A stretch of 64,000 nucleotides of DNA, taken from NCBI RefSeq assembly GCF_003047105.1, contig NZ_CP028475.1, positions 372,001-436,000 of the forward strand, in the 5' to 3' direction. Position numbers and translations under genes: made by a program. Below, piece by piece: positions 37,084 through 45,377 of this stretch. The notes under the pieces were generated by a model. The model saw only the letters and a program-made list of their open reading frames with translations. It did no database searches and had not been told where the DNA came from. Within the stretch, counting starts at the first letter, position 1, and each line of letters starts with the position of its first letter. The stretch comes from Celeribacter baekdonensis (GTDB lineage: Bacteria; Pseudomonadota; Alphaproteobacteria; Rhodobacterales; Rhodobacteraceae).

Positions 37084-38370
37084 TTATTCGGGCGGTAACT
37101 TAGAGCGAGAAGGCAGTTTCACATATTGGGGGCGGATATGTTTGTCGTATATTTGAAAGAAGTACCAACCGTCCTTTTCCTCATTCGGCCACTCTGGCTT
37201 CTCAATACCTTCAGGCAATTTAACGGATCCATCCCCGTATGCTGAGGCAAGTAGTTTCTCGACTGAGTTATTTTTCGACAAATCCACGCGTCGAAGAATT
37301 ACTTGGCGTGCATTAGCTACTGATAGGATTGTATGTTCGTCTATCTTCGTTTCTTGGAGCCATGTTGCATTCAAAATGGCCCCTGACAGGTTTGCGCCTT
37401 TTATGTTTGTTCGCAGAAGATCGGTGTGACTTAGGTTTGCACTTACAAGATGAGCACGCTCGAACACCGTGTCGGTCAACGTTGCCCCTTCAAATGACGT
37501 TCTCTTGAGGTTTGCTAACGTAAAGTCCAACCCACTTAAGTCCATTCCTTGCAAGTTGGTCCCGGAGAGGTCGGTCGCTAATTCTGCCGGTAATATCCCC
37601 GCCTTGTCTGACAGCTTTCCAAGCACCTGAACAGCAAACTCCATGTCCTTGCGCTGTAATTTGTGATCTACTTTTTCAAACTTGATTGGCTCATCTACAA
37701 TTACTGCCCCATGCTTTGCAGGAAAAATTTGAGACATCTCTTTGAGATACACACACAACATTCGCGCAATCCGGGGGGCCATCACTGGCCGTTCAATCGC
37801 CAGGGCCTCCAACCGATCAATCGCACCATTGCGGCGGATGATGTCGTCTTTCCAAATGTCGACATATGTGCCGTCTTCCTGCTTTTCTGTCGTTTGATAC
37901 CGCGCATGAAGGTCGGTGTTGGCGTCATTGAGTTTTTCATTGAACAACACATTGGCGGCATGGCGGGTTTGGGTGGCGGTGTGTTTGAGACGCAAAGCCG
38001 TAAAGGGCAGGGCGATCAAACCGCCCAGCACCGCTGTGAGCGCCGTTGCCTTGGTGAGCAGAAAGCGAAAGTCGCTCTCACCTGTCGGTGTTTCGGGCCG
38101 TACGGTACTCCATGCGATTTCGGCCAAGAGCGTCAAAAGTCCCGCCGCCAACACAGCACCAAGCGCGGCCCATAACAGGACAATCGCCAAGGCTACACCA
38201 TGCGGCATGTCCTCTGCGCCAAATGTTTTTTTAATTCGGGCAATTGGATCATCGGGCACATGTTTCTGCACCTGCCCAAGCAAGACACCCACAACGATCA
38301 CGCCTAAAATGATCCATGGAACCCATGGGGTGGACAGCATCTGGGGCAGGCGGGTCATAAAATCTGTCAT
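37084..38370 (-). CDS. Membrane-anchored pentapeptide-repeat protein
   Basis: A 428-residue protein with two or three N-terminal hydrophobic helices (WVPWIILGVIVVGVLLGQV, AIVLLWAALGAVLAAGLLTLLAE, and ATALTAVLGGLIALPFTALRLK). A soluble middle region (about 140-260) precedes a pentapeptide-repeat stretch from about 270 to 350 (LSGTNLQGMDLSGLDFTLANLKRTSFEGATL...), which should form a right-handed quadrilateral beta-helix. Similar proteins in other genomes combine this layout with unknown function. It is AT-richer at its 3' end than its neighbours. It reads in the same direction as serS, 73 bp upstream of it. Confidence 0.8.
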   Translation of the reverse strand: MTDFMTRLPQMLSTPWVPWIILGVIVVGVLLGQVQKHVPDDPIARIKKTFGAEDMPHGVALAIVLLWAALGAVLAAGLLTLLAEIAWSTVRPETPTGESDFRFLLTKATALTAVLGGLIALPFTALRLKHTATQTRHAANVLFNEKLNDANTDLHARYQTTEKQEDGTYVDIWKDDIIRRNGAIDRLEALAIERPVMAPRIARMLCVYLKEMSQIFPAKHGAVIVDEPIKFEKVDHKLQRKDMEFAVQVLGKLSDKAGILPAELATDLSGTNLQGMDLSGLDFTLANLKRTSFEGATLTDTVFERAHLVSANLSHTDLLRTNIKGANLSGAILNATWLQETKIDEHTILSVANARQVILRRVDLSKNNSVEKLLASAYGDGSVKLPEGIEKPEWPNEEKDGWYFFQIYDKHIRPQYVKLPSRSKLPPE

Positions 38371-38452
38371 GCAAAGGCTCTATGCAAATGGCAATGTCTT
38401 CCCCATATGAAACTCAAACCCTCTCTATGAAAAGCCCAAAGGACCAATCCCC

Positions 38453-38866
38453 GTGCCAGATACGCCCATGACAGCCAAAGCCATCCACTCCTGTATTCGC
38501 GTGTTGGACGAGGCGCGCTCGGTGGCGTTTTATCGGGCGGCGTTTGGGTTGACGGTGGCGGAGAAATTGGACTTCCCGGACTTCGCGCTGATCTACCTCT
38601 CAAACCCCGAGTCTGCCTTTGAGTTGGAACTGACCGTCAACAAATCCACCACGGAACCTTATGATCTTGGCAATGGCTATGGCCATTTTGCCGTTTCCGT
38701 GGCCGATCTGGCCGAAGACCACGCGCGGATGGACAAAGCCGGGCTGAACCCCGGCAAAATCGTCGATTTCGCGCCCGCAGGCACCCGTGTGGCCAAGTTC
38801 TTTTTCGTCACGGACCCGGATGGCTACAAAATCGAAGTGATCGAGCGCGGCGGGCGGTTTTTATAA
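38453..38866 (+). CDS. Glyoxalase/VOC family protein (lactoylglutathione lyase-like)
   Basis: A VOC-fold protein of 132-137 residues. Metal-ligand positions of glyoxalase I are visible: IHSCIRVLDEARSVAFYRAAFGL with the first His, FELELTVNKST with a Glu, NGYGHFAVSVADL with the second His, and YKIEVIERGG with the final Glu. It probably isomerises a hemithioacetal such as methylglyoxal-glutathione. A GTG at 38453 has AAAGGA at good spacing; the ATG at 38468 is the alternative start. Confidence 0.88.
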   Translation: MPDTPMTAKAIHSCIRVLDEARSVAFYRAAFGLTVAEKLDFPDFALIYLSNPESAFELELTVNKSTTEPYDLGNGYGHFAVSVADLAEDHARMDKAGLNPGKIVDFAPAGTRVAKFFFVTDPDGYKIEVIERGGRFL

Positions 38867-39023
38867 GCCGTTTTATGCGCCATTTTATGCGTCGATGACA
38901 GGCGCGTGAAACGTGGCGGGCATTGCTTGCCAAGGTCCAAGGCCCGCTATAGGGTGCGCGGCGACTTTATGGGGTGGCGAGGGGCCGCTCTGACAGATGA
39001 ATGACTGACAAAAGGACGACCAA

Positions 39024-39347
39024 ATGTTCGTAACTCCTGCCTACGCTCAAGCTGCCGGTGGCGCTGCCGCAAACCCGATCATGCAATTCGCACCGCTGAT
39101 TGCGATTTTTGCGATCATGTATTTCCTGATGATCCGCCCGCAGCAAAAGAAAGCCAAAGAGCATCGTGCGATGATCGAAGCTGTGCGTCGGGGCGACGAG
39201 GTGATCACCGCTGGCGGCCTGATGGGCAAAGTGGCGAAAGTGCGCGAAGACGGCACGCTTGAGGTCGAAATTGCCGAGGGCGTGAAAGTGCGCGTTCAAA
39301 AAGGCACGCTGGCCAACGTGGTGTCAAAAACCGAACCGGCCGCTTAA
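39024..39347 (+). CDS. yajC: Preprotein translocase auxiliary subunit YajC
   Basis: A 107-residue inner-membrane protein accompanying SecDF. One hydrophobic helix (LIAIFAIMYFLMIRPQQKKAKEH) carries the invariant RPQQKK, followed by the conserved GDEVITAGGLMGKV and a C-terminal basic region. It lies 75 bp upstream of secDF on the same strand, separated by a small hairpin. The standard yajC-secDF order supports the call. Confidence 0.96.
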   Translation: MFVTPAYAQAAGGAAANPIMQFAPLIAIFAIMYFLMIRPQQKKAKEHRAMIEAVRRGDEVITAGGLMGKVAKVREDGTLEVEIAEGVKVRVQKGTLANVVSKTEPAA

Positions 39348-39362
39348 GCCACGCAAATATTC

Positions 39363-39388
39363 AAGGCCCGGGCAAACGCGCGGGCCTT
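39363..39388 (+). terminator. Hairpin between yajC and secDF
   Basis: AAGGCCCG (39363-39370) and CGGGCCTT (39381-39388) form an 8-bp stem, followed by TCCCTTTT. It could attenuate read-through into secDF. Confidence 0.6.
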
Positions 39389-39422
39389 TCCCTTTTCAGA
39401 CCAAATCGCTCAGGCTCCCAAT

Positions 39423-42050
39423 ATGTTGCAACTCCCTCTTTGGAAACGGATCGTCATCTGGGGCCTTGTCGCCCTTGGCCTTTTGGGAGCGCTCCCAAAC
39501 GCCTTTTACCCGCGGGTCGAAGGCCATAATGACGCTATCGTAGCGATTGAGAAATCGGGGGAGACGCCAGAACGCGCCGCCGCGCGTGACGCTTGGCCGT
39601 CGTTTTTGCCGTCCAATCTGGTCAATCTGGGTCTTGATTTGCGCGGCGGGGCGCATCTTTTGGGTGAGGTTGAAGTTGCCGAGGTCTACGGCGCGCGGAT
39701 GGATGCGCTTTGGCCGGATGTGCGCGATGCGTTGCGCGATGAGCGCGCCACGGTGGGCACGATCCGCCGTATTGACGCGCCTGCGGGTCAACTCCGGGTG
39801 CGTATTTCCGAACCTTCCGGCATGGAAGCCGCACTCGCGAGCGTGCGCAAACTCGGCACGCCGGTGGTGTCGCTGACCTCTGCGGGGCAAAACGACATCG
39901 ACGTGTCTGCGGTCAATGACGTGATCACCATTCAATTGTCTGAGGCCGAAAAAGCCGCCACCGATGACCGCACGCTGCAGCAGTCGCTTGAAATCATCCG
40001 CCGCCGTGTGGATGAGGTTGGCACTCGTGAACCGACGATCCAACGTCAGGGCGAAAACCGCATTCTCATTCAGGTGCCGGGCATCGGCTCCGCCGCCGAA
40101 CTCAAAGCCCTGATCGGCACCACCGCGAAACTGACCTTTAACCCGGTCGTGGGGCGCACCACCAATCCTGATGAGGCCCCCGGCGCGCGCAATTTCATCG
40201 CGCCCTCTGTGAATGAACCGGGCATCTATTACATCCTCGAAAACACCGCTGTTGTGTCCGGCGACGAGTTGACCGACAGCCAGCCGGTGTTCGACCAAAA
40301 CGGTCGTCCGGCGGTGTCTTTCCGGTTCAACCCGACAGGCGCGCGCAAATTTGGCGATTACACGGCGGCCAATGTCGGCGCTTTGTTCGCCATTGTGCTG
40401 GATAACGAAGTGATCTCCGCCCCGCGCATCCAAGACGCCATTCGCGGCGGTTCGGGTCAGATCACCGGCTCGTTTACGGTTGAGGAAAGCACCAATCTTT
40501 CGGTGTTGCTGCGCGCGGGCGCACTGCCGGCCAAGATCAACTTTTTGGAAGAACGCACCATCGGGCCGGAACTCGGCGCCGATAGTATCGCCGCCGGGCG
40601 CATCGCCACGGTCGTCGCCTTTGCCGCCGTGCTTTTGTTCATGGGCGTGTCCTATGGCCTGTTTGGCCTCTTCGCCAACCTCGCGTTGATCATCAACGTC
40701 GGGCTGTTGTTCGGCCTTCTCTCCGCCATTGGCGCGACATTGACCCTGCCGGGCATCGCCGGGATCGTGTTGACCGTCGGCATGGCGGTGGACGCCAACG
40801 TGTTGATTTTCGAACGTATTCGCGAGGAATTGAAAACCGCCAAAGGGGTGGGACGCGCGATTGAGCTTGGCTATGAAAAGGCGCTTTCGGCCATTATTGA
40901 CGCCAACATCACCACCTTTATCACCGCCGCGATCCTGTTTGTCATGGGCTCCGGCCCGGTCAAAGGCTTTGCCGTGACGCTGGTTCTGGGTCTGATCACC
41001 TCGGTGTTCACCGCGATCTATGTGACCCGCGCCATGGTCGTGTGGTGGTACGGTCGCAAGAACCGCAAAGGCTGGACGCTCAAAGGCTTTCAACTTGTGC
41101 CGGGTGAAACCACCATCGACTTTTTCAAACGCGCCAAGGCGACCTTTGGTTTCTCGGCGGTGTTGGTCGCGGTCTCTGTTGCCGCCTTTTTGGCCATCGG
41201 CCTGAATTTCGGCATTGATTTCAAAGGCGGCACCACCATTCGGACCCAATCCGAAACCGCCGTTGATGTGGCCGAATATCGGACCGCCATGTCGACGCTG
41301 GGTCTGGGCGACATCTCTATCACCGAAGTGTTCGACCCGAATTTCGCCGAGAACCAACATGTCGCCATGGTCCGCATTCAGGCCCAGGACGAGGTTGAAG
41401 CGATCACGCCGGAAACCATTTCTGCCGTCGAATCCGCGCTTAAAACCGTTGATCCGACGATCACCTTCCCCTCGGTTGAATCCGTCGGACCGAAAGTGTC
41501 GGGCGAATTGATCTGGACCGCGGTCGAAGCCGTGGCCGCCGCCATCGTCGCCGTGTTGTTCTACATCTGGCTGCGGTTCGAATGGCAATTTGCGCTCGGC
41601 GCGGTCATCGCCTTGGTCCATGACGTCGCCATCACCATCGGGATTTTCGCGCTGTTGGGCATCCAATTCGACCTGACCATCATCGCCGCCCTTCTGACCA
41701 TCGTGGGGTACTCCTTGAACGATACCGTGGTGGTGTTTGACCGGGTGCGGGAGAACCTGCGCAAGTATAAGAAACTCGAACTCGGGGGCGTGTTGAACCT
41801 GTCGATCAACGAAACCCTGTCGCGCACGATCATGACCTCGGGCACCACTTTGGTGGCGCTCATCGCGCTCTTGGTCTTGGGCGGCGATGTGATCCGGGGC
41901 TTCGTCTTTGCCATGACACTGGGCGTTGTGGTCGGGACATGGTCGTCGGTGTTCGTCGCCTCCAACATCCTGTTGTGGCTCGGCGTCAAACGCGACTGGG
42001 ACAAGAAAGAGCCGACCCCGGGCATTCAAACCGATGGCAGCGCGGTGTGA
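39423..42050 (+). CDS. secDF: Fused SecD-SecF protein translocase subunit
   Basis: An 875-residue membrane protein driving protein translocation with the proton-motive force. The SecD half (1-540) has the first helix near residue 10-30, the periplasmic P1 region (DIDVSAVNDVITIQLSEAE, QQSLEIIRRRVDEVGTREPTIQRQG), and membrane motifs GGSGQITGSFTVEEST and TVGMAVDANVLIFERIREEL. The SecF half begins about residue 560 (FGFSAVLVAVSVAAFLAIG, FGIDFKGGTTIRTQ) and has LTIVGYSLNDTVVVFDRVREN. In most relatives I know of these are two genes; here one frame joins them through WWYGRKNRKGWTLKGFQLVPG. No frameshift is needed to explain it. Confidence 0.95.
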   Translation: MLQLPLWKRIVIWGLVALGLLGALPNAFYPRVEGHNDAIVAIEKSGETPERAAARDAWPSFLPSNLVNLGLDLRGGAHLLGEVEVAEVYGARMDALWPDVRDALRDERATVGTIRRIDAPAGQLRVRISEPSGMEAALASVRKLGTPVVSLTSAGQNDIDVSAVNDVITIQLSEAEKAATDDRTLQQSLEIIRRRVDEVGTREPTIQRQGENRILIQVPGIGSAAELKALIGTTAKLTFNPVVGRTTNPDEAPGARNFIAPSVNEPGIYYILENTAVVSGDELTDSQPVFDQNGRPAVSFRFNPTGARKFGDYTAANVGALFAIVLDNEVISAPRIQDAIRGGSGQITGSFTVEESTNLSVLLRAGALPAKINFLEERTIGPELGADSIAAGRIATVVAFAAVLLFMGVSYGLFGLFANLALIINVGLLFGLLSAIGATLTLPGIAGIVLTVGMAVDANVLIFERIREELKTAKGVGRAIELGYEKALSAIIDANITTFITAAILFVMGSGPVKGFAVTLVLGLITSVFTAIYVTRAMVVWWYGRKNRKGWTLKGFQLVPGETTIDFFKRAKATFGFSAVLVAVSVAAFLAIGLNFGIDFKGGTTIRTQSETAVDVAEYRTAMSTLGLGDISITEVFDPNFAENQHVAMVRIQAQDEVEAITPETISAVESALKTVDPTITFPSVESVGPKVSGELIWTAVEAVAAAIVAVLFYIWLRFEWQFALGAVIALVHDVAITIGIFALLGIQFDLTIIAALLTIVGYSLNDTVVVFDRVRENLRKYKKLELGGVLNLSINETLSRTIMTSGTTLVALIALLVLGGDVIRGFVFAMTLGVVVGTWSSVFVASNILLWLGVKRDWDKKEPTPGIQTDGSAV

Positions 42051-42084
42051 TCGCGTCGCTTTAGGGTGAGCGTTAAACCACGAT

Positions 42085-42115
42085 AAAAAGGTCCGCCGCA
42101 CGCGCGGGCCTTTTT
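42085..42115 (+). terminator. Terminator of secDF
   Basis: AAAAAGGTCCG pairs with CGGGCCTTTTT (one T-G pair) around a nine-base loop, followed by T residues, 34 bp after the secDF stop and 22 bp before the Mth938 gene. Confidence 0.75.
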
Positions 42116-42136
42116 GCCACAAAAAGGAGCCGTATC

Positions 42137-42490
42137 ATGCACTTCAACGAAATGCCTTTTGAAGACGCGATCCCAGTGGAGGGCTACGGCCCCGGCATGT
42201 TCCGCATCGCCGGACAGGTGCATCAGGGGGCGGTGCTTTTGTGTGGGGCCAAGGTGGTGCCATGGGGCGGATATACTGATCGTGACAGCCTGTTGGAGCT
42301 GAAGGGCCAGATTGATTTCATCATCATCGGCACCGGGCCCGACATGACCCATTTGCCAAAAGAGTTTCGCGAGGTGTTTGAGGCGGCGGAGATCGGGCTT
42401 GAACCGATGGCCACCCCGACGGCGGCGCGCACCTACAATGTATTGGCCTCCGAGGGGCGTCGTGTCGCAGTGGCGCTTTTACCGGTTTGA
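42137..42490 (+). CDS. Mth938-like domain protein (DUF498 family)
   Basis: A 117-residue single-domain protein of the Mth938/NDUFAF3 family: PVEGYGPGMFRIAGQVHQGAVLLC, IDFIIIGTGPDMTHLPKEFREVF, GLEPMATPTAARTYNVLASEGRRVAVALLPV. Eukaryotic relatives help assemble respiratory complex I; the bacterial role is uncertain. It sits between secDF and the ccm genes, which is common in this bacterial order. Confidence 0.88.
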   Translation: MHFNEMPFEDAIPVEGYGPGMFRIAGQVHQGAVLLCGAKVVPWGGYTDRDSLLELKGQIDFIIIGTGPDMTHLPKEFREVFEAAEIGLEPMATPTAARTYNVLASEGRRVAVALLPV

Positions 42491-42520
42491 GGCACGGCCA
42501 AGGCCGAGTAGGGTGGGCGG

Positions 42521-43141
42521 ATGAAGTTGATTTCTGTGAAAAATCTGACGGTGGCGCGCGGCGGGATGCCAGTTCTTGAGGGGCTGAATTTCGACGTGTC
42601 CAAAGGTGAGATTTTGGTGCTGCGTGGCCCCAATGGCGCGGGCAAAACCACGTTGCTGCGCACGCTCGCCGGGTTGCAACCGCCCTATGCGGGTGACGTT
42701 GAGGCCGCGCCCGATGCGGTCGCCTATGCGGCCCATGCGGATGGGTTGAAAACGACGCTGACAGTGCGTGAAAATTTGATGTTTTGGGCCGGGGTTTATG
42801 GCGGTCACGATATTGAACCGGCGCTGCGCGATTTCAATTTGGACAGCTTGTCCGAGCGTCCGGCGGGCAATCTTTCCGCCGGGCAAAAGCGCCGTTTGGG
42901 TCTGGCCCGTTTGATGGTCACCCACCGCCCGGTCTGGGTCTTGGACGAACCCACCGTGTCGCTGGACCTGGCCTCGGTGGATCTGTTTGCCGCCGCCGTC
43001 AAAGCCCATGTCGCCTCTGGCGGCGCGGCCATCATCGCCACCCATATCCAACTGGGCTTTGAAGAAACCGTATTCGACGTCACCCCCTATAAAGCCCGCA
43101 TGGACGTGGTGCGCGACGATTTTGATGAGGCGTTTCTATGA
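42521..43141 (+). CDS. ccmA: Heme exporter ATP-binding protein CcmA
   Basis: The ATPase of the CcmABCD complex, which releases heme-loaded CcmE for cytochrome c maturation (206 residues). It has Walker A in [18 protein letters not shown], the signature [15 protein letters not shown], Walker B in [12 protein letters not shown], and a switch His in ATHIQLG. It begins [11 protein letters not shown], 30 bp after the Mth938 gene. The stop overlaps the ccmB start by 4 bp. Confidence 0.96.
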   Translation: MKLISVKNLTVARGGMPVLEGLNFDVSKGEILVLRGPNGAGKTTLLRTLAGLQPPYAGDVEAAPDAVAYAAHADGLKTTLTVRENLMFWAGVYGGHDIEPALRDFNLDSLSERPAGNLSAGQKRRLGLARLMVTHRPVWVLDEPTVSLDLASVDLFAAAVKAHVASGGAAIIATHIQLGFEETVFDVTPYKARMDVVRDDFDEAFL

Positions 43142-43793
43142 TCCGGCTGTTTTGGCGCGACCTCACATTGGCGTTTCGATCGGGCGGCGGATTTGGCTTG
43201 GGCCTTGGGTTTTTCCTAATTTTGGTGACGTTGGTGCCCTTTGGCGTGGGGCCAAATTCCGAACGCCTGATGGCGATTGCGCCGGGCATCCTTTGGGTTG
43301 GGGCCTTGCTCGCCTGCCTTCTCTCGCTCGACCGGATTTTTGCGTTGGATTTTGAGGACGGATCGCTTGATTTGCTGGCCACTGCGCCGATCCCGCTTGA
43401 AGGCGTGGTCGCGGTCAAAGCGCTGGCGCATTGGATCACCACCGGCCTGCCTTTGGTCCTTGCGGCCCCCGCATTGGGGTTTTTGTTGCATCTGGACTCT
43501 GCGGCCTACCGTTGGCTTATCGTCACGCTGCTGATTGGCACGCCCGCATTGTCATTCATAGGGACATTTGGTGCGGCGCTGACCGTGGGGCTCAAACGCG
43601 GTGGGTTGTTGATGAGTCTTTTGGTCCTGCCGCTTTACATCCCGACCCTGATCTTTGGCGCCGAAGTGATACGCCGGGGGCGGGCGGGTTTTTGGTGGCG
43701 ACACCTTTGGCGATGCAGGCCGGGATCACCGCCGGATCGGTGGCTTTGCTGCCCTTTGCCGCCGCCGCCGCCATTCGGGTCGCTTTAAGGTGA
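43138..43793 (+). CDS. ccmB: Heme exporter membrane subunit CcmB, frameshifted as sequenced
   Basis: CcmB is the six-helix permease partner of CcmA. The frame begins [18 protein letters not shown] and runs correctly through [16 protein letters not shown]. It then leaves the family pattern: the current frame ends in a Trp/Arg/Pro-rich tail, whereas the next frame reads [33 protein letters not shown], a textbook CcmB C-terminus ending at the TGA at 43793. One extra G in the five-G run at 43676-43680 joins the two into a normal 218-residue protein. The lost G mirrors that in uvrA. The gene was probably functional before this indel or sequencing error. Confidence 0.93.
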
Positions 43794-43851
43794 GTTGAGA
43801 TAGCGCGCCAAAGCCCCTAAGGTGACGCGCGATCAAGGGAGATGAGGATCA

Positions 43852-44589
43852 ATGGCATCCATATGGGAATGGGCAAACCCGCGAAAATTCATGGCGTGGA
43901 CGGACCGGGCGTTGCCGCTTTTGTCGGTCCTCTCGGCCTGTCTTTTTGGGGCTGGTTTGGTGTGGGGCTTTTTCTTTACCCCCGATGACTATCGCCAAGG
44001 CGCGACGGTCAAAATCTTTTACCTCCACGTGCCAAGCGCGATGATGGCGATCAACATCTGGGGGATGATGTTGGTGACTTCTCTGATTTGGATTGTGCGC
44101 CGCCACCATGTCTCTGCCTTGGCCGCAAAATCTGCGGCCGCGATTGGCATGACGATGACGCTGATCGCGCTCATCACCGGGGCGATTTGGGGCAAGCCGA
44201 TGTGGGGGACATATTGGGAATGGGACCCGCGTCTGACCTCGTTTCTCATCCTTTTGCTGTTTTATATCGGCTACATGGCATTGTGGGAGGCGGTTGAAAA
44301 TCCCGATACCGCCGCCGATCTGACCTCGGTGCTATGCCTCGTCGGTTCGGTCTTTGCCCTCTTGTCGCGCTATGCGGTGAATTTCTGGAACCAGGGCTTG
44401 CACCAAGGCGCGTCGCTGTCACTTGATGCGCAGGAAAACGTTGCCGATGTTTATTGGTATCCGGCCTTGGTCGCCATTGCCGGGTTTATGCTTCTGTTTG
44501 TTACGCTTGTGTTGTTGCGCACCCGGACCGAAATCCGCGCACGGCGTTTGCACGCGTTGGAGATGCGCGAAAGGGTTCAGGGCCAATGA
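43852..44589 (+). CDS. ccmC: Heme exporter protein CcmC
   Basis: A six-helix membrane protein that binds heme and presents it to CcmE (245 residues). The tryptophan-rich periplasmic loop GTYWEWDPRLTSF corresponds to the WWD motif. The heme-ligand His is in KIFYLHVPSAMMA, with a second in FWNQGLHQGASLS. It lies 58 bp after ccmB. The stop overlaps the ccmD start by 4 bp. Confidence 0.96.
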   Translation: MASIWEWANPRKFMAWTDRALPLLSVLSACLFGAGLVWGFFFTPDDYRQGATVKIFYLHVPSAMMAINIWGMMLVTSLIWIVRRHHVSALAAKSAAAIGMTMTLIALITGAIWGKPMWGTYWEWDPRLTSFLILLLFYIGYMALWEAVENPDTAADLTSVLCLVGSVFALLSRYAVNFWNQGLHQGASLSLDAQENVADVYWYPALVAIAGFMLLFVTLVLLRTRTEIRARRLHALEMRERVQGQ

Positions 44590-44741
44590 TGCCAGATTTA
44601 GGAAAATATGCGGGCGATGTTTTGGCCGCTTACGGGATCACAATTTTGCTTTTGGCGGGACTGATTTGGCGCTCTTTGGCGCGATCCGTTAAAATGAAAC
44701 GCTTGTTGAAACAGGCAGAGGAGCGTCGCACAAATGGCTAA
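44586..44741 (+). CDS. ccmD: Heme exporter protein CcmD
   Basis: A 51-residue single-helix protein that stabilises the CcmC-CcmE complex. It starts MMPDLGKYAGDVLAAYG, its helix is ITILLLAGLIWRSLA, and it ends in a basic, hydrophilic cytoplasmic tail. The ATG at 44586 overlaps the ccmC stop; an ATG at 44589 is also possible. It overlaps the ccmG start by 8 bp. Confidence 0.9.
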   Translation: MMPDLGKYAGDVLAAYGITILLLAGLIWRSLARSVKMKRLLKQAEERRTNG

Positions 44742-45282
44742 GATCAATCCGCTTGTGGCGCTGCCGCCCTTGGTGTTTGCCGGTTTGGCGGGGCTTTTTA
44801 TCTTTGGCATGGGGCGCGAAGATGCGCAGCAATTGCCAAGCTCGCAATTGGGCCGCGATACGCCGTCCATCGCCTCGGTCACGCCTTTGGGTGATCTGCC
44901 GCCGCTGTCAGATGAGATGTTGGACCTGCCCGGCGTCAAATTGGTCAATTACTGGGCCTCTTGGTGTGCGCCTTGCCGCGCCGAACACCCGCAACTCAAG
45001 ATGCTGCAAGAGGCGGGCGTGACGATCTACGGCATCAATTACAAAGACGAAGCGCTGAAAGCCCTGGGCTTTCTCGATGATCTCGGCAATCCCTACACGG
45101 CGATTGGCGCGGATGAGCCGGGACGCACCGCGCTTGAATGGGGCGTCTATGGCGTACCTGAAACCTATGTCGTTGATGGAAATGGTAAAATTACCTACCG
45201 CTTTGCAGGGCCGATCACGGTTGAGATCATGGAAAAATACATCAAACCCGAGATTGCGAAGGCGGCGGATGAGGCAAACTGA
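44734..45282 (+). CDS. ccmG: Cytochrome c biogenesis thioredoxin CcmG/DsbE
   Basis: A membrane-anchored periplasmic thiol reductant that keeps apocytochrome cysteines reduced before heme attachment (182 residues). An N-terminal anchor (LPPLVFAGLAGLFIFGMG) is followed by a thioredoxin fold with the CxxC in NYWASWCAPCRAEHPQL, the CcmG-type YGINYKDE, and the cis-Pro loop in YGVPETYVVDGNG. It is the last gene of the ccm run and ends near a strong terminator. Confidence 0.96.
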   Translation: MAKINPLVALPPLVFAGLAGLFIFGMGREDAQQLPSSQLGRDTPSIASVTPLGDLPPLSDEMLDLPGVKLVNYWASWCAPCRAEHPQLKMLQEAGVTIYGINYKDEALKALGFLDDLGNPYTAIGADEPGRTALEWGVYGVPETYVVDGNGKITYRFAGPITVEIMEKYIKPEIAKAADEAN

Positions 45283-45330
45283 GGTTTGTGCGCTCTGCAA
45301 ACAAAGTTCAAGACGCTATAGACGCAAAGA

Positions 45331-45357
45331 AAAACCCGCCAATCTCTGGCGGGTTTT
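45331..45357. terminator. Bidirectional terminator between ccmG and metY
   Basis: AAAACCCGCCA (45331-45341) and TGGCGGGTTTT (45347-45357) form an 11-bp stem around ATCTC, with T tracts on both strands. It serves the convergent ccm and metY units. Confidence 0.9.
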
Positions 45358-45377
45358 GCAATTTTATAGGGGCGTGA

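Noticed and set aside
39396..42122. A 908-codon open frame on the minus strand
   Set aside because: It is antisense to secDF, whose protein is well conserved, and its product is His/Arg/Asp-rich like shadow frames in GC-rich DNA.
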